Shown here one piece after another: positions 23,800-36,660 of a DNA stretch of 64,000 nt. The DNA lies in the NCBI GenBank assembly GCA_036583965.1, contig JAZBQD010000014.1:47807126-47871125 (forward strand), given 5' to 3'. The notes under the pieces are model-generated. The model made no database searches. It was not told the DNA's origin and worked only from the letters and a program-made list of their open reading frames with translations. A program made the translations under genes and the position numbers. Origin of the DNA: Prunella strophiata. Its lineage: Eukaryota; Chordata; Aves; Passeriformes; Prunellidae. How positions within the stretch are numbered: the stretch's first letter is position 1; the number at the start of each line of letters is the position of its first letter.

Positions 23800-26700
23800 T
23801 AAATTGTAGGGTTTAAAACTTTTTGGCTACTATTTGTTTCAGATATCAGAAACCTCTAAAGAGCTGCACTGTAAATCCAGATAATGCACAAAGCTGGAGG
23901 GCTTCAAGCTCTGTGCTGAACTTGGCACCTGAATAACACTGAGTTTCTGTGTTTTTCTGTGGCTCAGAAATGTCCAGCTTCCACCAAGAAGAAGCAAACA
24001 GAAAGCAGTACATGCAACCAATGTCTGAGTGAGAAGAGCAGGAGAGCAGTGTGGATCAAGGGAAGCTGGGGAGTGATCTCTGCATACAATAACTAAAGAG
24101 AAGCAGCCTACAGGAAATAGAAGCAGAATAATGGTTACTGCAGCAGATATAAAGGAAAAAGAAAAAATCAACAAATGGGGACACAGACAAACAAAAAGAA
24201 AAAAATTTCCCCCACTGAAATTGTGCCAAACAAAATTTAGCTAGATTAGTCTTCTGTCTGCAGGACTGTAAATTGTATCTCTGTATGTGTGGCACAGTTA
24301 GGCCCCAGAAACCTTAATAAAGCCCAATAATCAGAGAGGAGAGCTTGGAGCAACGTTCACTAGTGGTAACAGTATAAAATGTACAGCTAGCACTGAACTG
24401 ATTGACTGATTGCTTGATGGCACATGGTTTTGTCCAGGCCAAGAGAGATTGAAAAGGTGGCAAGCTTTTATGTTCTTCAAGCTTTGTGCAGGGGTGGTAC
24501 AGAGACTTTGAGAACTGCCTCCAAGACAGAGAGGGCAAGGTGCAGGGAGGCAGCAACAGAACTGCTATTGTGCATACAACAGCCAAAGCTGATGAGAAAA
24601 GTGCTGTTTTAGCATTCTGCAAAAATCTCCCACGAAGTTACCAGCCCTCCCTACAGTCTGGTCTCACTTAGGAAAAGGATAAAACCAGGACAAAGCCTTC
24701 AAGTTCCTTTCTCTTTTTTCTTGCTTTTGTTTCTCTCTTGCCTTTGAACAGTATGTTGAGACAAGAGGATTCTTTTGGGACACTTAGAAAATTAAATAGG
24801 GACAAAAAAGGAAAAACATAGTGTGGCATATCATATCCCTGGCTTAAGTAAATGAAATGGAAATGGGGACATTAGCTTTCTGAATTGCTCTGTATCACAA
24901 AGTTGTGAAATTGCATGGAAATGAAAATACAGGTAACAAAAAGAAGAGCTGTCACACCTTCATTGAAGGGTCTAGCAGGAGAGAAAAGCCATATGTCCCT
25001 AATGTGTTCTTAAAAAATTAAATGCAAACTCTTTCATGAGAAAAGAAGATTCCTACATATGTAGTGAAGAATGCAGAGATCAGCATGACACTAAACTGTA
25101 TCAATCTATTTCTGTAAGCAACCATTACATGTGATTCATTTCTTTGTACCATAACAGTAGTGGGATAAAAGTTAAAGAATATTTAGAGGAAAAATTGAGC
25201 TGTAGCTGCAGCAAAGAGAGTGGAAAAGAATATGGAGTATTCAAATCACAGTTTACATGTGAGAAAACATGAGAACTGGAAACATCTTGTAAGGGCTCAT
25301 TTAAATGGACACTACCAGAGACATAATGCTGAAAAAGGACTGACTAATAAGGCTTCAGATTAGGCCCTGGCACGAAGAGAGGGCAGTGGCAAGGAAAGAA
25401 AAAGGAAATTATAAAGCAAACAGAAGGAGCAGCAACAGCAGTGTTGAAGTACTAACAATTTGCCTTGAGCAATACTCAAGAGAAGAAAAAAATGAAATTA
25501 ATTAAAACCAACTTTGAATAATATGATGACAAAGGCAATTACTAATAGAACAAAATAAGCTTACATATTACTGCTTGTATTGCTATTTTTAATTGGGCTG
25601 ACTCCTACCACATATATTTTCCTACTTGATATTGGATTTTTGCAGATTTGATCTCTAATATAATTTTCAAGTCCAGATTATAGTGGCAGGGAAAGAAGAG
25701 CAGAAAGAAGATCCAGATCCCTGAGCATATTTTCACTCTGACAAGCACTTTTAAGAACAAAACCAAGCTCTGAACAAGGGCAAGCTACTGCTGGGGGAAG
25801 AAACTAGGTGACAGGTTTCTGCAGGGGAAACACAGACATTGATTACTGGAGCCATATGTGTTCAAAATCCAGGTCTGTACAGCAGAAATAGCCTGGATGA
25901 GAGAGGTGAGCATGCAAGTAGAGTGTGACACAGGAGGAAAGGCCAGAAGAGGCTTCTTTTAGAGAAACTGTACACTTTAAAAGAGAGAAAACTCTCCCCT
26001 CTTGTTCCTCACTGATTTCAGGATAACAGGACTTTTCATACATTCTTTGCAACCAAACCAGATTTCCATTAGTAGGTACCTAACTTTCCAAAGGCAGTAA
26101 CTAGAGAGGTCTCTAAGCACATAAGGTCTGACCCAATGTAATTTATTGGCCCACATGCTGCATGTAATGCTGCAAAACATTGTATAAACACATTAGAAGA
26201 CCATCTACATGGAATTTATTCTCTACAAGGAACGTCTTTCAGCTATGTATGTTTTACAATTTTAATAGTACCATGCCAGTTTTGAAGACTTATGCAGTTT
26301 ATAAATTCACTTGTGAGTGCTCAGCCTCTGCCCACTATAAACCATGAACCTATAATAAAATCAGGGTAATAATCTGGAGTTCCTGATAAATGAGAATCTT
26401 GTTTCAATATTTTTTTTCATTTGTGTAAGCCACTGGTACATGTGTGTGTAATTGCTTCCAAATAACAGAGGATGCAACCTGGAAAAATTATTAATTTACC
26501 AGCTTTTCAGTTTAAGGAATAAAGATTTCTGTCTTTAGTTGAAAAAGTCACAGGCTTATTTGCTGACATTAACCAAGGTAAGATTCATGCAGCCCTCTCT
26601 GAAATCTAGTGTTCTTTGCAGAGGAGAACAACAAATCACTGCAGATGGATTATATATGAAAAGCCAGAGCCTTCACCCCATTATTAAAAGTGTTCTGAGG

Positions 26701-27240
26701 AATGAGCCTTGTCACAAGCACTTCACAGAAATCTCGCCCTGCTGAAAAATGACACTGACAGCCTTTTGCCACTCTTTGAAGAACTTTGTTCTTTATGTGT
26801 TTTATTTCAATAACCTCTAAATGTGAATAAAGCCATAGACAGTCAGTCTGAGGCATATATTCACCCACATATTGTGTGGAAAAGAACAAAATTAGGTGCT
26901 GATCAAAAGGAGGCAATATGGAGAGCGGAAGCAAATATTCTGCAAAGAAAGGACACTGCAGTATGGGAATTCCAGCAACAGCTTTTATTCTTTGCCTTCA
27001 TCTTCAAGTTATTATTTGATTTTTCTTGGAGGAAATCTTTCCCCCAGTCTCACCATGTGCTTTCTGTTCTGTTTCAGAACAAGAGAGATTCAAACCTTGG
27101 CACAGAAGCACAAGGATAGTGCAAGAGCTTAGACAACAATGAAAACTTTTATTCTAGGACGAGAAATAAAGCAGGCTCAACTGCTTTGGTATTTGTTGTA
27201 AAACTCTGGCCTAAGTATTTTTCCTATTAGTCCATCTGGC
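23800..27240. other. Intergenic, no recognised gene
   Basis: No gene or repeat family recognised. An AATAAA-bearing stretch at about 24315 and several frames of about 100 codons at 23839-24622 carry no known domain. Confidence 0.5.
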
Positions 27241-27259
27241 AGCCTTCAGTAACAGTTCC

Positions 27260-27470
27260 TGCACCTTGACTCAGCCAGCAAGGGTGAGTCAGCGACCCAC
27301 AGAGCAGGAACACGAGCGAGGAGCTGAGCGCGTACCAAGCGCGCTTGTAGCCAGAACTGAACTGAAACCAGGCAGAAAAGAAAAGCTGTTCACCTAACAT
27401 GGTCTTCTCATTTCAGCTCTTTTAAACAGCCCTGTGGGAAAAGCTCTACCTGTGAGTCAGCAAAATGCCT
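27260..27470. promoter_or_regulatory. Candidate enhancer: three AP-1/ARE-type sites plus CpG patch
   Basis: TGACTCAGC (27267-27275), TGAGTCAGC (27285-27293) and TGAGTCAGCA (27453-27462) match the AP-1/MAF-NRF2 core TGAnTCAGC. Between them, 27292-27345 has about seven CpGs and an inverted AGCGCG/CGCGCT pair (27327-27332, 27340-27345). Regulatory function is inferred only. Confidence 0.45.
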
Positions 27471-27479
27471 TAAGCACAG

Positions 27480-30400
27480 TTCACTGGAGGAGCCCTATTT
27501 AAGTAACAACTGAAAAATACACACGGGTACTAGAAAATAATATATATAAGAGTCATGGTGGAAATTCTCTGGTTAGGGACCACAAGATGATCTGGAGAAG
27601 AATGGTTTTGTTCTCCTAACTGATATATGGGTTATAAGCCTGCAGCCAGCAAAGCCAGCCTTGGGATCAGTGAGGACTTGGTGGTGGGACTAAATCCTGA
27701 GCTGTCTCCTGTGGTCTTTGGCTAGTGATGAGGCATTCATAAAGAAAACTTCTTTCAGCTCTATCTCAGCTGTCAGACAGTGAGCTCATCTGGCAATCTG
27801 AGTTGTCATTCCCTGCACTTGTCTCTGACCATGGTTCTTTGGTAAATTGTGTACTAGTCAGACCATGTCCTCCATGAGAACCAGCTGTTGCAGCTTCATC
27901 GCTGCCACTTGCACCAGCTTGGGATATAGCCCTTATTTACAAAGTACCACTACATTCAGAGATTTTAATAATCACCCCAGAAGGAGTTTCAATGGAATTA
28001 TAAAAATTCCATGAGAAGATGAAAATTAATCTCAAGAGTCAGGCATTGATGTATGTTTCTTATGAGGAAATGCATTGTTTCTTGCCAAGTGCAATAGTAC
28101 TAGACTGTCCTGTCCTCTAGACTGCAACATATATATTCAAATAATAGTGTAATTCATGGCAGAGAAATAAAAATGAAAGGAAGTAGTAACAAAGGTAGCT
28201 TAATTAATAAAGCATAATTACAGGTATCAGAAAATTTTTTTAAGGGAAGAAACATCCTAGCAGTTCCTGAAGCCCCTTTCTTCCTCAGTGTATGGCTTAC
28301 AGGGCTCTGGCAACACCTCAGGTGCCCTTCAGCCCCTCCACTCATCATGATCAGGACAAAGGACCTGAGCACCCTGAGCCTTCCCTGAACACAGGGCAGT
28401 GCCTCCCTGGCAGGGTTTTGTGTGAGCAAAGCACTTGTGTTCTACTCCCACCCAAACCCCACCTCAAGGACAGCTGGATGGAGATGGAGAGGACAAAAGG
28501 GACAGCCTAAGTGCATCTATAAATCCTGGTCACACCAGAGGAGAGAGAGCATTTCTACTTTATCACCAAAGAGACCTGGTATTTTGAGAGATAAAATTTT
28601 TTTCAAGCTCTGAAAGGGCAAACCCTGCAACATTTTCATTTTCTTATTTTTCATTATTTTCTTATTTTTCATAAATCTCTCCCCCTTTCTGATAACATTC
28701 CAAATGATCAGAAACAAGAAGATATTAGTAAACAATACCTTTAACCAAAATGCAATTTCCTCTCATGTCAAAATGAAAGATAATCTGTGTAACTTCAGGG
28801 ATTTGGAGGCCTTTCTATCAGAAAACGTCTTTTCCTCGCATTAGCTAATTCAAGAGAACCTTCTAAATAGTCCTCCAGAGACAGCAGTTCCCTTTTATTG
28901 CATTCATCTGTCTTTTATGGCTTTGCTCTCATGAAAGATTAATAGCTGCAAAGGTCAAGGGCCAGTGTGAACATTTAGTCTGACCTGCATAGCATAGGCT
29001 ATCAAATTTTACCCAGTAATTCTTGCACCGAATCCCATTAATTGGAGATAAAGCATCATATATCTTTTAGTAAGAAATATTTTCTTGATTTAAAGGCTGC
29101 AAATTATGAAATAAATTGCTCCATAAATTTGTTCTGTGGTTTATTTACCCTGACCTGCAAATTTTCTCTAGAGCTTATTAAGATTTTTTCAATGAAATAT
29201 TTTACACTGGAGAAATTTGGGTATTATCAAAGAAGTGTAGTCCTTGAGCTTTATCTCACCATTTTAATTCCACAAAAGAAATAAAACAATAAAGTGTGGT
29301 ATTCCTCAACACATTAGACTCTTTGTTCTGATTTGCTTTCTGGATGTTCCTTTTTCCTCAGTATCAGGACAACTGGGGAACCAGGTTACTCATGTTACCT
29401 GAGTAGTGCCAGGCAGTGGCAATGCTTCTTGTGATGTCTCAGCCAGACCAGATGTTCTCAGACACACTGAGCTGGTGACCCCATCCTCATCATGGGCATG
29501 TTCCCAAAACCCTACAATTTCTATCAGTCCTGTGATCCTACTTAAAAGTGCCATCAATCCCATTTGTGCCTCCTGTGTTTGGACTGTGGCTTTGGCCTCA
29601 GGAAGCTCATCCATTGCTTTCAAATAAACCACACAAAGTCAATTAATCTGGCAGAAGGTTTCAGGCTCGTAGGGGCAATCCATTAACTTTCTGGAGAAAG
29701 AAAGGGTTTGGTCTCAGCCTGTTGACAGATGGATGGCAAGCCTGAGAGCCTCTGGTGATCTACAGCCTGAGCTACACAGATTAGTTTGACCTGCAAAACT
29801 GAGTAACATACAGACGCTGAAGTGATGATAGTACTGTCACAGGTTTGGGTTACTGTACATCCTTTCCCAACAGATTCCCTTTCCCATGGACTAAAATTCA
29901 GTAACAGGAATTTATCAGAGCAGCTCTGACATGGTTTTCTAACTAATTTCTTTCCTCTCTGTAATTTAAACCATAGGCTTCTAGATATAAGAAGCTGAAA
30001 ATCTCAAAGGAAACATTTTTCAACAGGTTGTTTAGATTCTATAAGCTGAAATTTCAAATAAAAAATATATTTTGCATTAAATAATTTTCAATAAAATTAG
30101 CATAATTTCCTCTTTTAAAATAGCATAATTTGTTTGTGTATTTTTAAGATTTTTAATTTTATAAATAAATTTTTTCACATAGTCAACAATACAAAATACT
30201 TTTTCACAGAAATATACCAAGCAGCTTTGCACTAAAACATTCTTTTATTGAAAATTTTTTAAATTTCTAGTTTATGCAGCAATGTCAAAGTTCAAAATAT
30301 TACAATCACAATTTCTGACCTCACTATGACTATATTTATGTGTTGGCAGCAGAAATCTGGACAACAAAAATCTCACAAACTATATCACTGTGGTAGAGGA

Positions 30401-31730
30401 CAATGGAAGTCATTTCCTCAGATTCTTGCTCAGAGACATTGTGGACAGACATGAGAACTCAAGCACACTCTTCACCTCTCCCCATCCTACAGGGATCTCA
30501 GGGAAGATGTTCTCCTCATCTTGTCACCTCTGCTCATTGGCTAGCAGGGGGAAAATGAGTCCAGGTCCAAGTGCCCATGGTAACCCAGGATGGAACAGCA
30601 CAATGAGACACAGAACCTGTGAGTTCAGGAACACAGGCACAGAATTAGAAAATTCACATTTAAAAATACCAACTCATATCAATTTTAAGCAATGCTTCAT
30701 TTTGGCACTTTATGCAATATGTCTTTTTCTTTTTTCTCTGGTAATTATTACCATTACCATTAAGAAACCAAAGATTTTGTGAAGTGCTGTGAAAACATGA
30801 TAAATGAAAGTATCATGCCAAAAGCTTTCCCAGCTCAATCCCACAGAGCAAAAGCAGATTACACATGATGACAGCAAGACCAAAAGAATGAGATCTGGTG
30901 AGCCAGAAAACACATTTTGGTTACAGTCACAAACACACCAAACTTGTTTAGCCTTTCAGTCACATTGGCTCCTCAGATGACTTTGAATGGGAATACTCCT
31001 TTATGACAGAAGTGTCAATAGCAAGAAAACTATGTTCACTGTTTTTTAGATTGGAAGATAGAAGGTGATCCTTGCAGATGTCAAGCAATGGTGAGCAAAA
31101 CTGAACACTGAAATGAATTCTCTGACATGCTGAAAGTTGCTGGGACAGACCTCCCATTCAGCAGCAGATTTTCCTTTCTGTATCCAATACTCCTAACAGC
31201 TATTATACTGGGCACATTCTCAGTCTATTGTTAATTTTGAATGGTAGTTACAAATACAAGCATTTTCAAGAACTTCCTGTTTTTTGGCAGTTCAATTTTT
31301 TTCCTTTTGTTAATGAGTTTTGTGGTTATTTTTATGGTGCTTATTGTCTCAACATTTTAGCATCTGATTTGAAGACAGTAAATGGTTAGACTTCACACTC
31401 CATTCTAAAAACTTGTCATTCATGTATGTGTGCTGTGGGATCTGGAATCTGTAATATTCTGTTGGAAGAGCAAAAGCCTATGTAGCTGCCATCAATTTAT
31501 TGAGAAGGCAGTGTTTGGCTGAACCAGAAAAATGCTCCTTTTGATTCTCAAAGTACCAGATGGAAGGTTGCTTCACTCCAGAAACACAGTTTTGAATAAC
31601 AGTGCCTTGGCACAGGTCTTGGAGGAGGTTTAATAATGGGCTTCACATGGCAATAAGACTCCAGAACCTTCTCTGAATATCTCACCTTACTGACACATGG
31701 TGTTTTGCACAAATAATATCAGGGTAGCCC
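27480..31730. other. Intergenic, no recognised gene
   Basis: Contains a very AT-rich stretch at 30050-30300 (possible matrix-attachment type DNA), a GC-richer stretch at 28270-28510 and an open minus-strand frame at 29390-29632, none assignable to a known gene. Confidence 0.5.
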
Positions 31731-32132
31731 TGTCACAGACCTGCTGGGCACAGCTGTAGGCACACAGCTTGTGGTAACTGGGAGTGGGGCTGGGCTGAGC
31801 CTCATCCCCAATGGGCACAGCTGTGAGCAGCAGGTGAGCAGCATTGACAGCAATGAGCCATGGAGTGCCCAGGGGCACGGACCAAGCACCAAAGGGAACA
31901 GAGGGCACACAGGTGCAATGCATGAACAATGAGGGGTATAAAAGGATTGGGCTAAAAGAACAAGTGCAGATGCTTGCAGCCTTCTGAAGTGATTCAATAT
32001 TCCTCTGTATGGGCAGATACATGAAGCCTTCTGCTGTGGTTTGGTGTTACTCTGTATGGGTTGAAGCTTCTGAAAGTGTATAGTGATACTCTGTGTGTCA
32101 TGGCCATCTAGACTGCAACTTATGCTGTGACA
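31731..32132 (+). mobile_element. LTR-like element B
   Basis: This 402-bp element starts TGTCACAG and ends CTGTGACA, a perfect 8-bp terminal inverted repeat of the TG...CA kind typical of LTRs. A TATAAAA box lies at 31937-31943. I see no clear target-site duplication (TAGCCC before, TATAGA after) and no adjacent gag/pol, so it would be an old solo LTR. It is inverted relative to element A, about 8.3 kb away. Open frames through it are chance. Confidence 0.7.
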
Positions 32133-32880
32133 TATAGAACAGGGATGTTGCAGCAAAGCCTGCCACTGTTCTCATTTATTCAGTTTGATTTTGGGAACTT
32201 TTTACATAATTTCTAAAAACCTGGCTTTCTGACATAATCCAAGAATTGAACCTAGGAGGTGAGGGTGCTGTTGAAGCGTATTGTTTATCTATGGAAATCA
32301 CTTCTTTAGTCACAAAGATGACAATTACAAATCAAAACTAACTGTTTGACTTACATAGCTTACTGGTTTATCACAATTATTTAGGAGATAATTGTTCCAC
32401 ATTTTGTCTCTAATATCCAGATCAGTATTACACTTGTCTTGAGTCAAATACCATTTTTGTAAGTGCAAGGGCAACAGCCTATAATAAAAACACCTTTTCC
32501 TTAGTCTTTCTTTTATGATATTTAGACTTATGCCATCCATAAGATTTTTACTTCTGCTGCAACTTAGAGCACTAAATAGCAGCTCTGGCTCAAAGCTTGA
32601 TGATGCTTTTCAGTGTTCTGCCATGGACTGTTTCTGTTTAAGGCTACATGATATCCTCATTGCAATTGCTTGTACAAAGAAATACTATTCAAAAATTGTT
32701 CCACTCCTTTCAGTTGTCTTTTAACATGTTTTATATCTGCAGGAGTACTTGACGCTGGGTTGTTAAACACCTACATATAAAATAACAGGGCTTCATGCAA
32801 CATTTGATTAGAGAACAGTGGTTGAATTGCAGAAATAGTATAAAAAAACCTATCTACTTAAACACAAGTTTGTTTGTTTG
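32133..32880. other. Intergenic, nothing recognised
   Basis: AT-rich unique-looking sequence. No feature supported. Confidence 0.55.
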
Positions 32881-32882
32881 TT

Positions 32883-33246
32883 CAGCCTAGAGAAGAGAAG
32901 GCCTCATTACTGTCTTCAGCACCTTCACAAGGTGAAGCAGAGGGGCAGGTACCAATCTCTTTACTCTCGTGACCAGTGACAGGACTCAAGGAAAAGACAG
33001 GAAGCTGAGTCAGGAGAGGTTTAAATTGGAAATCCAGAAAAGATTTTCTCAAGAGGGTGGTTGAGTACTGGAACAGGCTCCCCAGGGAAGTGGTCACAGC
33101 ACCAGCCTGACAGAGCTCAAGAAGTGTTTGGACAATGCTCTTGGGCACATGGTGTGATCCTTGGGGTTGTTCTGTGCAGGGCCCAGGAGTTCAACTTTGG
33201 TGATTCTTGTGCATCCACTCCAACTAGCATCTTCTGTGGTTCTATG
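32883..33246 (+). mobile_element. CR1 LINE fragment (3' end)
   Basis: TTCAGCCTAGAGAAGAGAAGG, the TACTGGAACAGGCTCCCCAGG block, GACAGAGCTCAAGAAGTGTTTGG and GTTGTTCTGTGCAGGGCCAGG-like sequence are CR1 3' landmarks. It ends around GGTTCTATGAC. It is 5'-truncated. Confidence 0.85.
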
Positions 33247-33249
33247 ACA

Positions 33250-34149
33250 TCTGACAAGGCAGGCAGTTTGGTCAACACATCTTTGTATCTTGTAGAAGGC
33301 ATTTAATCTGTTTTCAATCCATGAAGACACAGGTTCTGAATGATACAGCCACTGACTGAATGAAAACCATGCACATCTTCTGTGTTGGTTTAGGGTTTAG
33401 ATTTTCTAGAGCTGAAGGTGGCAGGAAGATGATTATTCATACACATGACACGGAAGGCTCCTCACAACAGATTAGTTCAATCCACTACAAATTACTTATT
33501 TTCTATTTTTTTCCCTGAGAAAAACACTAGCTTTAAAAAAACAGCATGTTTTTGCCACACATGGGCATAAACATCTTACTGAAAGACATTCCTGGTACTA
33601 AGAGGCCAAACACAACAAGAGCCAACAGAAGAAGGTCAGACAAGTCAAAAGAAAAATGTAGCTTTTGAAAAAAATATTCTAAAATCAGGACACATAATTA
33701 TTTAAAGAAGTCATTGCATCAAATGATGAATTATCTGTCTGTTCACATCTGTAATCAAGATTGCATCCCCTTCAGTACATGCTTCAACCAAAGACAAGCT
33801 GTAGGATCAGTTGCAAAACAATGACACAAAATACCTCAGCCTGTGTTAAGGAGGACAGTTCTTCTGGGGCTTTCTTCTGTCCCTAAATACTCATTATTCC
33901 TTAAAAATCTGCTCAGTCTTTTATTTTCATATTTTGTAATTTTAAACAGAAAGGTGCTTGTTCAAAACTTTGAGTACCAGCCATCACTCATAAACAATAT
34001 TGCACAATAAATAAACACCCAACTTAAATGCAACCAAGTAAAGCTATAAACTAATGTCTCATCCTTTTTTGACTTTATGAATACAGTTGTTTATTTGCTT
34101 TGTGCTCATGTCTCTTGGATTGGTAATATGACACTGTTCAACACCTAGC
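33250..34149. other. Intergenic, nothing recognised
   Basis: AT-rich sequence between two CR1 copies. A few short A runs; no gene. Confidence 0.55.
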
Positions 34150-35062
34150 TGGTGACATAACAGTGGGATTGAGTGTCTGTTCAGTAAATTTGCTGATGCC
34201 ACCAAGCTGTGTGGTGCTGTCCACACACTGGAGGGAAAGGATGCTGTGCAGGGAGACCTGGATAGGCTTGAGAGGTGGTGCCATGTGGAGATCATGAAGA
34301 TGAACAAAGCCAAGCCTAAGCTGTTGCACCTGAGTTGGTGCAATCCCAAGCACAAGTACAGGCTGAGCAGAGAAGGAATTGAGAGTTGTCCTGAGGGGAA
34401 TTATTGGGAGTGTTGATGGACAAGAAGCACAGCATGACCCAGCAAGCTGCAGCAGTTCAGAATGCCAGCCATATCCTGGTCTGCACCAGAAGCATTGTGG
34501 CCAAGCAGGTTGAGGATTCTGGGATTCTGTCCCACTGCTCCACTCTGGTGGGACCCCACCTGGAGTGCTGTATCCAGCTCTAGGGGTCCCCCAACTTAAA
34601 AAAGATTTGGACCTGTTAGAGCAAGTCCAGAGGAGGCCACAAAGTGGGCTGGAACACCTCTCCTATGAAAAGAGGACAAGAGAGTTGGGACTGTTCAGCC
34701 TGAGGAAGAGAAAGCTCCACAGAGAACTTAGAGCACTTTCCAGTGTGTAAAGAGAGCCTTCAGGGGAGATGGAGAGGGACTTTTTACAAGGGCATGCAGT
34801 GATTAGACAGAAGGAATGGCTTTGAACTGAAAGAGGGGAGGTTTAGATTCCATAGTAGGAAGAAATTCTTACTGTGGGGTGGTTAGGCACTGGAACAGGT
34901 TTCCAAGAGAAATTGTGGATTCCCAGTTCCTGGAATAGTTCAAGGCCAGACTAGATGGGACTTTGAGCAAGCTTGCCTAGAGAGTGGCATCCCTGCTCAT
35001 GGCAGGTGGGTTGGATGGTGCTTAAGGTCCCTTCCAGCTCAAACTATTCCATAATTCTGTGA
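34150..35062 (+). mobile_element. CR1 LINE fragment reaching into reverse transcriptase
   Basis: The longest CR1 in the window, about 910 bp. At 34186-34212 it encodes KFADATKLC, the relic of the reverse-transcriptase FADDT catalytic motif with the second aspartate changed to alanine. The 3' landmarks follow: TGGAGTGCTGTATCCAGCTC, ACTGTTCAGCCTGAGGAAGAG, GGCACTGGAACAGGTTTCC, and an ATAATTCTGTGA end. The frame is broken by stops and indels, so it is a dead copy. Confidence 0.88.
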
Positions 35063-36660
35063 TAAATATTTTTTTTCTATTTTCCTAACTTTCAGAGGTT
35101 TCTTCTTTATTGACTGACTTTTGCTTGTTGTAGTAAGTGGTGATTATCTCTTCCTGCTTGATTTCTCCACATGGCAGCTTCATCTAGAAAGGATTCTATT
35201 CCCTTGCCATGGGACTGGCAGTATACAAGTTGTATTTGTTCTCCATCCTAGCTTGCAGCTGGGAAAATCAATCCAAACTGACTCCTAACAAACTGAAAAT
35301 GGGTGATTGCTCCTGACATCAGTGCTTTAATGTCAACTTTTTTTTTTTTTTAAACATTTATCTGGAGAGGTCTAGCTTCCAGAACTACATAGTTTGTCCA
35401 TAAGACACTGAATTCACTTTTAAGAGGAGGTTTAAGACCAGAGACATCTGAAAACTTGAACTAAGCCTGAAAATGCCAGCAGGGAAAGAAAAAAAAAAAC
35501 AAAAACCAAAAAAGGAAAAAAAACCCCCAGCACTGCTTCAGTTTTAATCCAGCCTGATGCTTTTAGCTGCTTAACTCACATCTTTTCTAACTCCAAGTAT
35601 GGACAATACCTTACATTGTGCTTTCTCATGGGTTCCTGGTTAAGAACAATGTCTGATTTTGCACTGGGCTCTTCTCCTCAGTGTCATTTTGACTCTAGAC
35701 TACACAAGTGCTTTTTGAGTGTGAAAAACACAGCTCTTTGTGGGCAGAAGGTAGTTTGAAGCAATGATGAGCAAAGGATAAATTTTAGTCTTTATATGTC
35801 CAGGCCATTTATGGAGAAGCAAATGGAAATGCTGAGGGGTATGGCAGGAACCAAGGCTGTCCTGGCTGGGAGGAGTGCTGCAAAGAGCACAGTGTACATT
35901 GCTTCCTCTGTGGAGGTGCCTGCATGGTGGGGGTGGGACAGTCCCTGTCATCCTTCCAGGACAAATCCTCCAGAAGCAGGCAGCTGTAGGCATGCTGTCC
36001 CTGCTGTGCACCTCCCCACTGGGCACTAGCACAGCAGGGCAGCCACAGAATCAGCCTCCAAGTCCTGCTTCCTGAGAGGTGATCTCTGGGCAAAGGCAGG
36101 GATATGTGTGCCCAGCTGATCATTGTCTACACAGAAACAATGTCCTTTTATGAACAAGGTGCATATCTGTAAGACTGTTCGTGGCAGTGAGACATTTCCT
36201 ATTCCTTTTCTATTTGCTTCCCTGAACAGAGATTTTTGTTTGTTGTTTGGTTTGGTTTGGTTTTTATTTTTTTGTTACTAACTTGATAGCAATTCAGTAA
36301 ATAATAAATATGAGCTTGTGACTCAAGCTCTACCAGCCCTCTGCAATGGGAAATAGGAGCTCTGAGCACTAAAGTGTCTATCACTCCTCCAACAGTCAGG
36401 ACAGCCTCTTAGTCACAGTAACTAAGGGTATTTTTGACCATAGCACTGCTTTTTATAAATGCCTCTGGGCTGTTTATCCCAGGCTAATCCCACCCTGGAT
36501 CCAAGGAGTGCTGCAGTCCAGCTACATGCTGCTAATCCTCCAAGGGAAAGTGTCCCTACAAGTGTTTAAGATGACTGCTCTCACTAGATTCTAGCACTAG
36601 TGAGTGAGATGCTTGCAGGGAGCTTTACAATGCTGTGTCCCCCTGGGACACAGCAGGGAC
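35063..36660. other. Intergenic, no recognised gene
   Basis: Includes an A-rich simple stretch at 35482-35528 and a GC-richer stretch at 35800-36110 that keeps several short frames open on both strands without a recognisable product. Confidence 0.5.

Noticed and set aside
30541..30560. CTCF-like AGCAGGGGGA at about 30543
   Set aside because: The core ends in AAAA rather than CGC/CAG, a poor match.
31719..32156. 145-residue minus-strand protein, partly repeated at 23568-23809
   Set aside because: It lies in the LTR-like elements A and B; the shared peptide reflects shared element DNA, antisense to the TATA box.
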